Below are positions 40,016-49,716 of a DNA stretch of 64,000 bases, in pieces (positions within the stretch are counted from its first letter, which is position 1; each line of letters begins with the position of its first letter). The position numbers were made by a program, and so were the translations under genes. The notes under the pieces were generated by a model. That model saw only the letters and a list, made by a program, of their open reading frames with translations, was not told where the DNA came from and did not search any database. The DNA comes from an uncultured Flavobacteriaceae bacterium (lineage in GTDB: Bacteria > Bacteroidota > Bacteroidia > Flavobacteriales > Flavobacteriaceae), in assembly GCA_937923515.1 (NCBI GenBank), contig CALDUF010000029.1:1-64000 (forward strand), given 5' to 3'.

Positions 40016-40056
40016 TGTATTGCATAGCTTAGAATGTAGTTAAGCTACACAATACA
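40016..40056 (-). other. Intercistronic stem-loop within the PUL operon
   Basis: Arms TGTATTG+TAGCTTA (40016-40031) and TAAGCTA+CAATACA (40041-40056), 2x2 internal loop, 9-nt loop; no U-tract. Confidence 0.5.
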
Positions 40057-40086
40057 ATCTTTATGAAATCTTTAGATTTATGATTG

Positions 40087-40561
40087 TTATCTTACAAATT
40101 TGAATGACCAATAGCCACCGCCAGCTATTTCAATATCAATTTCCATAGTATCACCATTTAAAAGTACCATATAGGTAATTTCGTCTGGTGCATCGGCAGG
40201 GTTTGCTAATTCTGATCCGTTAATCACTTTAGCCAAACCTAAGAAAGCGCCTCTACCGTTTAAGGTTAGCGTACCAGCAGCTTCATTATAACTATAGGTT
40301 GCTGTTGCACTTCCATCGTGTGGGAATACAGGCGCACCACAAGACTCTGGATCTGATCCTTGCCATCCTTCTAACCATGTTGCACTTCCTAATACATTTT
40401 CAAAAGAGCCGTCTGCATTAAATACATACTCGTCATCAAATAAACAATCTCTATCTGTTACTGCTTCACTAGGGCTAGACCACCATGATACATCATTAAG
40501 TCCAGGACCCACACCTAAAGCACCAGCTTCTGGCGCTATTTTCCAACGACCAACTATTGGG
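40087..40561 (-). repeat. Tandem module copy 3
   Basis: Protein repeat starting PIVGRWKIAPEAGALGVGPGLNDVSWWSSPSEAVTDRDCLFDDEY. Confidence 0.8.
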
Positions 40562-41973
40562 TTTGCTGGTGGTACGTCTTTTACAAGTTTGAAAGACCAA
40601 TAGCCACCACCTGCAATTTCAATATCTATTTCCATAGTATTGCCATCAATAGTAGCCATATACGTTATAGCATCTGGAGCATCAGCAGGGTTTGCCAATT
40701 CTGCGCCATTTATCACTTTAGCTAATCCTAAGAATGCACCTCTACCGTTTAAAGTTACCGTGCCAGCAGCTTCATCATAACTATAGGTTGCTGTTGCACT
40801 TCCATCGTGTGGAAATACTGGTGAACCACAAGCTTCAGGGTCTGTTCCTTGCCATGCTTCTAACCATGTTGCGCTTCCTAAAGCGTTTTCAAAAGTACCA
40901 TCGGCATTAAATACGTATTCATCATCAAACAAACAATCTCTATCTGTTACTGCCTCGCTTGGGCTAGACCACCATGATACATCGTTAAGTCCTGGACCAA
41001 CTCCTAAAGCACCAGCTTCTGGCGCTAACTTCCAACGCCCAACAATTGCATTTGATACTACTTCTTTATTAAATTTAAAAGACCAATGGCCCCCTCCAGC
41101 AATTTCTATATCAACTTCCATAGTATTGCCTTCAATTGTAGCTATGTAAGTTACACTGTCTGGAGCATCAGCAGGATTTTCTAATTCTGCTCCGTTAATT
41201 ACTTTAGCTAAACCTAAAAACGCACCTCTACCAGTAAGTGTTACTGTACCGGCAACTTCATCAAAATTATAAGTTGCAGAACCGCTACCATCATGAGGGA
41301 AAACTGGTGCTCCACATTCTTCTGCAGCTGCACCTTGCCATGGTTCTATCCACGTTTGGTCTCCTAGTACATTTTGGAATGTACCATCTGCTCTAAAAAT
41401 ATAAGCATCGTCAAACAAACATGCTCTTGTAGCTACATCTGCTTCGCTATTTGACCACCATGATACATCATTAAGCGCTGGACCAACGCCTAAAGCACCA
41501 GCCTCTGGCGCTAATCGCCATGTACCAACAATTGGAGAATCCATTCCACCAACGTTACCAGGATTATTTACCACAGGACTAAATACTACAGTGTGTTCTT
41601 TTGAAATTACAACATCCTCTCTTCCTGCTAAAGATGCTGTTACCGTAATTACATATGTTGCTGTTTCTTCTGGGTATTCGTAAGTAACCATAGGACCGCT
41701 TGTCATTTGAATAACGTCAGTTGGATCTCCATTTCCATCGGGTAAATCTACACCGTTTGGATCTCCAAAATTTACAGTATATACGATACGGCCATCGCCA
41801 GGTACTGTTGTAGGAACAATTCCTGTTCTTGTACCTTCCGCGTTTAGTTCTGCAATATTAAAATCTAGTCCTGCAATAATGTTTAATTGGTCATCTTCTT
41901 CACAAGACAGTGTTATGCCCAATAGTAGCAATACTGCTAAAATTTTGTAAGCTTCTCTTTTTAATACATTCAT
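40087..41973 (-). CDS. SusE-position lipoprotein: PKD-like N-terminus plus three near-identical ~155-aa modules
   Basis: Lipobox ITLSCEED; three copies of IVGxWxxAPEAGALGVGPxLNDVSWWS...FPHDGS...GRGAFLGLAKVINGxEL. Confidence 0.85.
   Translation of the reverse strand: MNVLKREAYKILAVLLLLGITLSCEEDDQLNIIAGLDFNIAELNAEGTRTGIVPTTVPGDGRIVYTVNFGDPNGVDLPDGNGDPTDVIQMTSGPMVTYEYPEETATYVITVTASLAGREDVVISKEHTVVFSPVVNNPGNVGGMDSPIVGTWRLAPEAGALGVGPALNDVSWWSNSEADVATRACLFDDAYIFRADGTFQNVLGDQTWIEPWQGAAAEECGAPVFPHDGSGSATYNFDEVAGTVTLTGRGAFLGLAKVINGAELENPADAPDSVTYIATIEGNTMEVDIEIAGGGHWSFKFNKEVVSNAIVGRWKLAPEAGALGVGPGLNDVSWWSSPSEAVTDRDCLFDDEYVFNADGTFENALGSATWLEAWQGTDPEACGSPVFPHDGSATATYSYDEAAGTVTLNGRGAFLGLAKVINGAELANPADAPDAITYMATIDGNTMEIDIEIAGGGYWSFKLVKDVPPANPIVGRWKIAPEAGALGVGPGLNDVSWWSSPSEAVTDRDCLFDDEYVFNADGSFENVLGSATWLEGWQGSDPESCGAPVFPHDGSATATYSYNEAAGTLTLNGRGAFLGLAKVINGSELANPADAPDEITYMVLLNGDTMEIDIEIAGGGYWSFKFVR
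40562..41052 (-). repeat. Tandem module copy 2
   Basis: Protein repeat starting IVGRWKLAPEAGALGVGPGLNDVSWWSSPSEAVTDRDCLFDDEY, almost identical to copy 3. Confidence 0.8.
41053..41537 (-). repeat. Tandem module copy 1 (more diverged)
   Basis: Protein repeat starting PIVGTWRLAPEAGALGVGPALNDVSWWSNSEADVATRACLFDDAY. Confidence 0.8.
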
Positions 41974-42008
41974 CTCTTTAATTTTTTATTTTATGTTTTA
42001 GTTTAGTT

Positions 42009-43565
42009 TTAGTATCCTGGGTTTTGCCCCCAAGTATCTTCTGCAAGCGCCAACCTAAGTTCTATTTGAGGAATAGGGAACACTTCGTTTTTATTTTCAG
42101 TATAATTTACTGGCTCAAAATCCATTGGTTTATTAGCGTTGTAGGCATCAAAAGCAGCTTTAGCTCTTCCTGTTCGAACTAAATCGAAAAAACGATGGCC
42201 TTCTCCTGCTAATTCTTTTCTACGCTCTTGATAAATAACATCAAGTAATGCACCTTCTGAAGCTACATAATCTCTACTATTATCACCAAAGGCTCTTGCT
42301 CTTACAGCATTAAGATAGGTTTCTGCATTGGCACCTCCTGTTTGAGCTTCGGCTTCGGCAGCCATTAATAATACATCGGCATACCGTATGGCTCTATAGT
42401 TATTTTTATGCACTAATTCTGCTGTATTTGCATTGCCTGCTTTATCAGCTTTTCGTGGCATATACTTATGATTGTAAAACCCAGTATCTTCTCTAGGTGC
42501 TGAATAATTTCCGCCAGAATCTCTTAATGCTCTTAAATCGAAAATAGTAACATCTCTTCGTGCATCGTTCTCATCGTATAAATCATATAACATTTGAGAC
42601 GGTAATAAAAAGCCCCAACCCGAAGCATACACTGGATCATCGAATGGAGAACGTGGCCCATTAAATTGTACAAAGTAAGAACCCTCGCTACAATGTATGC
42701 AACCCCAACCGGCGCCTTCAACATTTGTGTATTGAATTTCGAATACGGATTCTGATCCGTTTTCTCCAGCAGTAGTAAACATATTTACATAGTTTTCTCC
42801 AGTAGTTAAATCGTATTGATTACTTGCGATTACTTGATTTAAAACCGTAGCAGCATCTCCAAATTCGCCATCATATAAATACGCTTTACCCAATAATGCT
42901 TGTGCAGCACCTTTGGTAATTTCATAAGGCTGATCTTGTGTTACTGGTAAATTGGGTATGGCTTCTTTTAAATCTTCTTGAATCAAATCATAAGCAACGG
43001 CAATACTAGATACTCGTTGCATGCTTAGTTCGTCTCCTGCTAAAACTTGGGCATCTTCAATTCTAGGAACACCATTTCGCTCAGCTACTTTTAATGGAAT
43101 ATTTCCAAAAAACTTTACCAATTCAAACGTATAAAAAGCCCTTAGAAAATAGCCTTGTGCTAAAATTTCGTCTTTTCCAGCAAAATCCAATTTATCTTTA
43201 TTTTCTAGTAAGTAATTTACGCGATTCATACCCGCATACATTAATTGCCAAATGCTTCTTAATTGCTCTTGGTCTGCTGGTGTTTGAATCATGTAGTTTA
43301 CATTTTGTACAACTGGCTGATCGAAATTAAAAGCATCACCTCCTGATCCATAGTCGTCAGAGGCTGATACTGCTATCAGGTTATTCCAAAACGTACCTTG
43401 TAATAAATCGTATGCGCCAATTAACGCCGCTTCATATTCTTCTTCAGAATTAAAGAAGTTATCGGCATTAGGGCCTATAGGCTCAACTTCGGTAAACTCA
43501 TCACAAGCGGCCAAAGTAATCAGTACTGTTAGCAGTACGTACTTTAATTTTTTTATCTTTTTCAT
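42009..43565 (-). CDS. susD: RagB/SusD family nutrient uptake lipoprotein
   Basis: AACDEFTEVEPIGPNADNFFNSEEEYEAALIGAYDLLQ and C-terminal YLNAVRARAFGD...ERRKELAGEGHRFFDLVRTG...FPIPQIELRL. Confidence 0.96.
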   Translation of the reverse strand: MKKIKKLKYVLLTVLITLAACDEFTEVEPIGPNADNFFNSEEEYEAALIGAYDLLQGTFWNNLIAVSASDDYGSGGDAFNFDQPVVQNVNYMIQTPADQEQLRSIWQLMYAGMNRVNYLLENKDKLDFAGKDEILAQGYFLRAFYTFELVKFFGNIPLKVAERNGVPRIEDAQVLAGDELSMQRVSSIAVAYDLIQEDLKEAIPNLPVTQDQPYEITKGAAQALLGKAYLYDGEFGDAATVLNQVIASNQYDLTTGENYVNMFTTAGENGSESVFEIQYTNVEGAGWGCIHCSEGSYFVQFNGPRSPFDDPVYASGWGFLLPSQMLYDLYDENDARRDVTIFDLRALRDSGGNYSAPREDTGFYNHKYMPRKADKAGNANTAELVHKNNYRAIRYADVLLMAAEAEAQTGGANAETYLNAVRARAFGDNSRDYVASEGALLDVIYQERRKELAGEGHRFFDLVRTGRAKAAFDAYNANKPMDFEPVNYTENKNEVFPIPQIELRLALAEDTWGQNPGY

Positions 43566-43568
43566 TGC

Positions 43569-46500
43569 TTAAAAATTTAAATTAACACCTAATAAGTATG
43601 TGGCTGCAACAGGATAAAATCCTTTATCGATACCTCCGCCAATAGGCGCGCCGTTTGTTGCTGACGGATCGTAGCCATTATAATCTGTAAGGGTAAATAC
43701 ATTGTTACCCGTTACGTAAATTCTAAGTTTATCAATACCTGTTTCTTTTAGTGCATTTGGATTTACAGTATATCCTAACTGAATGTTTTGTAATCGTAAA
43801 AATGATGCATCTTCTACGACAAAATCTGAAAACAGGTCTGTATTTATATTTGCTCCTGCTACTGCTCTTGGCACGAAATTGCTAGTACCACTACCTTGCC
43901 AACGCTCTAACACATAAGTGCCTCTATTTGCAAATAAATCTTTACGTTCATAATCTCTTACCATATCATTACCAACAGATGCAAATGCGTTTGCACTAAA
44001 ATCGATGTTTTTATAAGCGAACCCTATATTAAAACCAAAGGTAAAATCTGGAATGGCATCGCCAATATTAGTTCTATCATCGTCTGTAATTTGTCCATCG
44101 CCATTGGTATCTACAAATCTTAAGTCGCCTGGAGCAATATCACCCACAGTGCTGTATATACCAGTTGGAGACGCAGCGTTTAAAACATCTATTTCTTGTT
44201 GTGTTTGGTAAAGGCCATTTGTTTGGTAGCCATGAAAATACCCTAGTGGTAAACCCACTACCATTCTTGAAATATCATTTTGACTGATACCTACCCCAAA
44301 TTCACCACCTGGTGGTACGTCTCTGCCATTTAATGAGGTTACTTCGTTTTCAAGATAGGTCATATTAAAGCTCATATTGAATTCGAAATCGTCTGAAAAA
44401 TTATCATTATACGCTATTAAAAATTCAACACCTTTATTTTCGACTGTTCCCGCATTAATAAAAGGAGAGGCTGCTCCTGGTGCACCTACACCTAATACAC
44501 CAGGTGCTTGGGGTTGTATTAAAAGGTCTTTGGTTTGTTTTCTAAATACATCGGCAGTTATGTTAAGTTTATTATTAAACAACCTTGCATCTATACCAAT
44601 GTTACCTGTTTCTTGTTCTTCCCATTTCAGGTTTGGATTTCCAATTGTACCAGCACCAACACCATTTAATAAATCGTCTTCAATTGTTGTATTTCCTGAA
44701 TCTATAGTTGCTTCACCGTTTAGTCTTGTAAGAAATGCAAAGTCACTTATTCTATCATTACCAATAATACCATAACTCGCTCTAAATTTGAGGGAATTAA
44801 CCCATCCTCCTGTATTAAAGAAATCTTCCTCAGAAATATTCCATCCTATGGAACCAGAAGGGAAATAACCAACATTATTATTATTTAATGTTGAAAATCT
44901 AGAAGAGACATCTCTACGAATTACACCAGATAGTAAGTACTTATCTTTATAGTTATATTGTAATCTGGCAAACGTGGAAGATAAACGAGAATCAAACTGA
45001 TCGCCTCCTAACGCTTTTGAGGCATCATTAATTCTATCAGAAAGCACGCCTTCAACTCTATCTCCTAGCCATCCATCAACAAATGCATCTGAAACTGAGT
45101 TACTCCCATTGCGTAACTGTTGACCGCTTTCACCATAAAATTGACCTCTAGTTCTAAATGTAGACATACCTAATAATGCAGTAATATTATGTACTTCATT
45201 AAATGTATTGGTGTAATTAATAAAATTATCCCAAGTGTAGTCTGTAAACAAATCACTAAAATCTTGAACTTCATTTATAGCTCTGTTGTTTGATTTTCCA
45301 TTACCAAAATCTACTACGGGAAAAAACACATCGTTTAAAACATTGGCGTAATTAATTTGAAATTTAGAGCTCACTGTAAAGTGTTCTAAAAATGTATAAT
45401 CTAAGCCTAATGTTCCACTATATCTATCAATTCTCGTCATATTATGCGTGTTGGCAATTTGCGCCAAAGGATTAATAATTTCAATCTGAGAAATATCATT
45501 AGCTAAAGAAAAATCGCCGTTTTCATCTCGCAATGGTAAATTAGGGTTTATATTCACCGCACTATATAACACAGAACCAATACTACCTTCAGGTAAATTT
45601 TGTTTTGTTGAATTTGTTAATAAGGCGGTTGCCGATAATTTCAAGTTATCCAAAATATCATATTGATAGCCCAAACGTGCTGTAAACCTCTCAAAATTAT
45701 TTTTACTTGCACCAACAATACCATCTTGGTCTAAATAAGACATCCCAAATGTGTAGGCTGATTTTTTTGTACCACCACTTCCGCTAAAGTTTACATTTGA
45801 AATTGCTGCTGTTTGAAACACTTCATCCTGCCAATCGGTACCTTCTTGAGGAAATACGAAAAAACGTGTTTCGTCAGCCGCATCATTTACATAAATACCG
45901 AAGTTTAACGGATCTAATAAATCTATTTTTTTACTCGTAGTTTGAAAACCTGTGTAAGCATCGACTTGAAACTTTAATTCAGAATTTTTTCTGCCTGTTT
46001 TAGTAGTAATCAAAATAACACCGTTGGCACCACGAACACCATAAATACCTGCTGTAGCATCCTTTAGTACGTTTATACTTTTGATATCATTTGGATTAAT
46101 TACAGAAAGGTCTACAATAACATTGCCATCTACAAGAATTAAAGGGCTGTTGTCGCCATTAGTAGTTATACCACGAATTCTAATATTAGCGCCTGCACCA
46201 GGAGAACCTGATGTTGATGTTACGTTAACACCCGCAATTTGCCCTTGTAATGCCTGCTCTACGCGTTGCGGATTTAGTTTTTCAATAGCTTCAGAAGTTA
46301 CTACAGAAACAGCACCTGTTACTTCTTTTTTTCTTTGAACACCATACCCCACAACAACAACCTCATCAAGTGTTGCCAAATCTTCCTCTAATTGAACAGA
46401 AATTGCGTTGGCATTGGTTACCACAACATCTTTAGTAATATACCCTATAAAACTAAACGTTAGCGTTGTGCCTAATTTAATATCTGTTAACGAAAAATTG

Positions 46501-46667
46501 CCATCAAAATCTGTAACAGTACCTTTTGATGTGTTTTTCACAATAACATTAACACCTGGAATAGGTAAGCCTGAATTGTCCAGTACAGTGCCCTTAATAT
46601 CTAAATTTTGTGCGCCAATGTAGCCGACAAAAAAAAGCATTAACCATTTAATTAATGTGTGTCTCAT
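43569..46667 (-). CDS. susC: SusC/RagA family TonB-linked outer membrane protein
   Basis: Carboxypeptidase-D-like N-terminus DIKGTVLDNSGLPIPGVNVIVKNTSKGTVTDFDGNFSL, EEVVVVGYGVQRKKEVTGAVSVV, and plug motifs IRIRGITTNGDNSPLILVDG. Confidence 0.97.
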   Translation of the reverse strand: MRHTLIKWLMLFFVGYIGAQNLDIKGTVLDNSGLPIPGVNVIVKNTSKGTVTDFDGNFSLTDIKLGTTLTFSFIGYITKDVVVTNANAISVQLEEDLATLDEVVVVGYGVQRKKEVTGAVSVVTSEAIEKLNPQRVEQALQGQIAGVNVTSTSGSPGAGANIRIRGITTNGDNSPLILVDGNVIVDLSVINPNDIKSINVLKDATAGIYGVRGANGVILITTKTGRKNSELKFQVDAYTGFQTTSKKIDLLDPLNFGIYVNDAADETRFFVFPQEGTDWQDEVFQTAAISNVNFSGSGGTKKSAYTFGMSYLDQDGIVGASKNNFERFTARLGYQYDILDNLKLSATALLTNSTKQNLPEGSIGSVLYSAVNINPNLPLRDENGDFSLANDISQIEIINPLAQIANTHNMTRIDRYSGTLGLDYTFLEHFTVSSKFQINYANVLNDVFFPVVDFGNGKSNNRAINEVQDFSDLFTDYTWDNFINYTNTFNEVHNITALLGMSTFRTRGQFYGESGQQLRNGSNSVSDAFVDGWLGDRVEGVLSDRINDASKALGGDQFDSRLSSTFARLQYNYKDKYLLSGVIRRDVSSRFSTLNNNNVGYFPSGSIGWNISEEDFFNTGGWVNSLKFRASYGIIGNDRISDFAFLTRLNGEATIDSGNTTIEDDLLNGVGAGTIGNPNLKWEEQETGNIGIDARLFNNKLNITADVFRKQTKDLLIQPQAPGVLGVGAPGAASPFINAGTVENKGVEFLIAYNDNFSDDFEFNMSFNMTYLENEVTSLNGRDVPPGGEFGVGISQNDISRMVVGLPLGYFHGYQTNGLYQTQQEIDVLNAASPTGIYSTVGDIAPGDLRFVDTNGDGQITDDDRTNIGDAIPDFTFGFNIGFAYKNIDFSANAFASVGNDMVRDYERKDLFANRGTYVLERWQGSGTSNFVPRAVAGANINTDLFSDFVVEDASFLRLQNIQLGYTVNPNALKETGIDKLRIYVTGNNVFTLTDYNGYDPSATNGAPIGGGIDKGFYPVAATYLLGVNLNF

Positions 46668-46739
46668 ATTTTAGTTAGTTTAGAGTTTTAGTCTTTATAA
46701 AACTACTGGAATTGTTTTAGGAATTCTCATTTTTTGCCT

Positions 46740-46756
46740 CTACAAAAAACATACAT
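46740..46756 (-). promoter_or_regulatory. 17-bp element shared with the 19776 promoter region
   Basis: CTACAAAAAACATACAT, identical at 19893-19909; lies 73-89 nt upstream of the susC ATG. Confidence 0.5.
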
Positions 46757-46858
46757 GTTAAAAAAAGAGTTGGTTTTTTAACGAATAACTAAAAAAGGCT
46801 TGGTTTTAAAGGTTTTATGATATTTTGGTAAAAATCTATTTTATAGAAAAACCTTTAA

Positions 46859-46880
46859 ATGTTGTGGTAATGTATAGGTA
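46859..46880. promoter_or_regulatory. Candidate PUL operator: tandem 11-bp repeats
   Basis: ATGTTGTGGTA (46859-46869) directly followed by ATGTATAGGTA (46870-46880). Confidence 0.55.
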
Positions 46881-46902
46881 AAACAAAAGGGTGTTGTGTT
46901 TT

Positions 46903-49716
46903 TTAGATCTCTAAAATATAGTCTGTAAGGCTAGATTCGTGGGGTAAATCCATTTTCTTTCTTAACCTGTAGCGTTTTACTTCTACACTTCTAGGAGAGA
47001 TATTTAAAAGTGGAGCAATTTCTTTTGAAGATAGATTAAGGCGCAAATACGCGCATAACCTAAGATCGTTTGATGTTAGTGCTGGATGTAAACTTTTTAT
47101 CTTCTTTAAAAAATCTTTATCTGCATTATTAAATGCTTCTTGAAATAAATTCCAATCATCATTATTGTTTAAATTTCTGTCTATAATTTTTATAACCTTC
47201 TTTAAATTTTTAGTATCGTTAGTTGCTTCTAATTCACTTTTTAAACTACTTAAAAATTCATTTTTCTTAATAAGATTCATCGTAGAAATTCCAAGCTCTC
47301 TATTTTTGTTTTCAATATCTTCTCGCAACTTATCGTTTCTAAAGCGCATTAATTGTTGTTTATTTTCTAACTCTTTAAGTTCAAACTCACGCGTTGTTTT
47401 TTGTAATAATTGGTCTTGTTGTTTTTTGTAATACCGCTTGTAAACATAATGCATAAACAATGAAAATAATACAACGCCTAATATATATAGTGCAATGGCA
47501 AGATTAGATAAAAACCAAGGTCTCTCTATATTGAACTCGTATGACGCGCTGTTTAGTGTTAACTGATTGCCCACTCTACCACGCACTAAAAAGGTATAAG
47601 AGCCAGACGGGAGGTTTTCAAAAAGCACGCTACCATTTGAGGTCCAATCGCTCCAATCGTCATGCCTTCCATTAAGTTTGTATTGGTATTCCGGTTGTTG
47701 TGTTTTTAAAAACTCAGTGATACTGTATGAAAATATAATATTGTTTTCGTTGTTCTCAAATTCTGGAGTTTCATTAAGTTTAACTAGCCTAGTGGTGCTA
47801 TTGTCTTTTAATTTTCTAACAGAAACTTGATCTATATTTATTTCGTGATCTTCTTTTTCTGCTTTCTCTAAGTCTAGTATAATATATCCAGATTTAGATC
47901 CTAATAAAAATTGTTGCCCTTTAATGTGAGTAACACTTTCAAAACCAATAACGTCTTTTCTAATATTAGCAGGAAACGGTACGGTATCAATCTTCATTTC
48001 ACCACTTAGTTTTGCTGCAGTTAAATAATTAATACCACTTGAAGAAAACCCCCATAATGTAGCTGTTTTGGGTTCTGATACTAATTTTGCTGAAGTAAAT
48101 TGTTTTAGGTCTAGCAACTGGCTTCTTAAGCTATCCTTATCAAACGTGTTTGTTTTTGTATTATACTTAAAAACACCTTGGTTGTTAGCATACAATATAG
48201 CATCCTCGTGCTTTACAAGATTAGATTTTTGACTCTTTTTTAAAGTGCTATCTATTTTAAAGTCTATAACCTTGGTATATTCTGTATCTAACTGTAGTCT
48301 GTATACACCTTTATATTCGTGACTTATGGCCAATTCATAATCACTTAAAAATTCAAAATACCTACTTGATATATCAAAACCCTTTATTTTATTTCGTAAT
48401 TGCCAAATTGAACCAACCTTATGCAATACATAAAGCCCACTATAATTACCTTGTAATAATACATCTTTAAAACCTTTAATTCGTTTTACTTGCCATGTGC
48501 CTTGAATGTTAGCAACCTTTATTGCTTTTTCCTCTTCAATTATAAATGTTCCTGAATTATGGCCACAAAACAAGGTACCGTCTAGCACTTGCAAAAACCA
48601 AACTTGCCCCTGCGTACCTTCAATAAATTTATAACTTTCTTCGCCTCCAACAGGCTTATAAAACAGCCCTTGATTGGTGCCTAAATATAACATGTTATTG
48701 TATACTACAGAAGTATACAAACTACCTATCATACCTGTTTTGTCATGGTAAATGTTGTAGGGTGATATCATGTTTATACAGTTGATACCATTGTCTAACC
48801 CCAACCATAAATTATTATCAATATCCTCGTGTATTGACAGTACGGTATTATTACTTAATCCGTTGGTTTGTGCTATATGAAAATCTAGTTCTCCAAGCTC
48901 ATTTAAATGAATAATACCTTTAGAAATTGTGCCTAAAGCAAAACTGTTATCCTTTAACCTTTTTGCACTAAAAACACTCACTTTATTTAATAGCGCATTA
49001 GCGGAAATGTTCCATGGTGTTATATTTTGATCATTAAACACGTAAAATCCATTATCTTGCGTAAGCATTAACAAATTGTCGTTTTGCTTAAAAATATTAA
49101 CGATCAAGTTGTCTTTAAACACTTGTTTATCTGAAACCAAAATGGCTTTACCTGCTTTGATTTTATAGAGCCCTTTATTTAAAATTTGAAAATAAAAATC
49201 GCCCTCAACCTTAAAAAGCTTGGGTATTTTTTCATTAAAATCAATTGTGGTATAAGCTTTAGAAGATGTGTTGTAAATGTGTATTCTATCTAGTGATTGA
49301 AATAAAATAATATTTTCAAAATGTAGAATATTCCAAAATTCTTCGTCTTCAAGAAATGCTACATGTAACGCTTTGGATAGTGATGTATAATTTAAAACGC
49401 CAAAATCATCTTTTTCCCAATACCCAAAATCGTGATAACTACCTGTATAAATAAGATCGTCAATAAAGGTTACAGCACGAATTATTGTTTCGTTTGGGGA
49501 AGGATACAAGGTCCATTTTGCACCATTATATTCTAACAACCCCTTATTATTCGCCACATATATATAGCGATTATTTGCTTGCGTTATTGACCAATTTTGT
49601 GATTCGCCTCCGTAATCTGGAGGCGAGAATATATTAATTGGCGGACGCTCTTGGGCAGAAAGACAAAGACAGGATAAAATTACCTGAATAAAAAAAATGT
49701 GCTTAATATATTTCAA
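46903..49716 (-). CDS. Membrane-spanning one-component regulator: periplasmic beta-propeller + Y_Y_Y domain, TM, coiled coil, LuxR-type HTH
   Basis: Signal peptide; Y_Y_Y-like YQYKLNGRHDDWSDWTSNGSVLFENLPSGSYTFLVRG; TM ALYILGVVLFSLFMHYVY; HTH LRLNLSSKEIAPLLNISPRSVEVKRYRLRKKM; no kinase motifs seen. Confidence 0.88.
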   Translation of the reverse strand: MKYIKHIFFIQVILSCLCLSAQERPPINIFSPPDYGGESQNWSITQANNRYIYVANNKGLLEYNGAKWTLYPSPNETIIRAVTFIDDLIYTGSYHDFGYWEKDDFGVLNYTSLSKALHVAFLEDEEFWNILHFENIILFQSLDRIHIYNTSSKAYTTIDFNEKIPKLFKVEGDFYFQILNKGLYKIKAGKAILVSDKQVFKDNLIVNIFKQNDNLLMLTQDNGFYVFNDQNITPWNISANALLNKVSVFSAKRLKDNSFALGTISKGIIHLNELGELDFHIAQTNGLSNNTVLSIHEDIDNNLWLGLDNGINCINMISPYNIYHDKTGMIGSLYTSVVYNNMLYLGTNQGLFYKPVGGEESYKFIEGTQGQVWFLQVLDGTLFCGHNSGTFIIEEEKAIKVANIQGTWQVKRIKGFKDVLLQGNYSGLYVLHKVGSIWQLRNKIKGFDISSRYFEFLSDYELAISHEYKGVYRLQLDTEYTKVIDFKIDSTLKKSQKSNLVKHEDAILYANNQGVFKYNTKTNTFDKDSLRSQLLDLKQFTSAKLVSEPKTATLWGFSSSGINYLTAAKLSGEMKIDTVPFPANIRKDVIGFESVTHIKGQQFLLGSKSGYIILDLEKAEKEDHEINIDQVSVRKLKDNSTTRLVKLNETPEFENNENNIIFSYSITEFLKTQQPEYQYKLNGRHDDWSDWTSNGSVLFENLPSGSYTFLVRGRVGNQLTLNSASYEFNIERPWFLSNLAIALYILGVVLFSLFMHYVYKRYYKKQQDQLLQKTTREFELKELENKQQLMRFRNDKLREDIENKNRELGISTMNLIKKNEFLSSLKSELEATNDTKNLKKVIKIIDRNLNNNDDWNLFQEAFNNADKDFLKKIKSLHPALTSNDLRLCAYLRLNLSSKEIAPLLNISPRSVEVKRYRLRKKMDLPHESSLTDYILEI

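Noticed and set aside
40087-41537. Tandem repeats considered as a CRISPR-like or misassembled array
   Set aside because: Repeats are ~480 bp, in frame, protein-coding modules with divergence between copies; no short direct repeats with spacers. No CRISPR array was seen anywhere in the window.
44377-44775. 132-aa + strand ORF antisense to susC
   Set aside because: Reverse-complement shadow of a well-supported TonB-dependent receptor; no start context or recognisable family.
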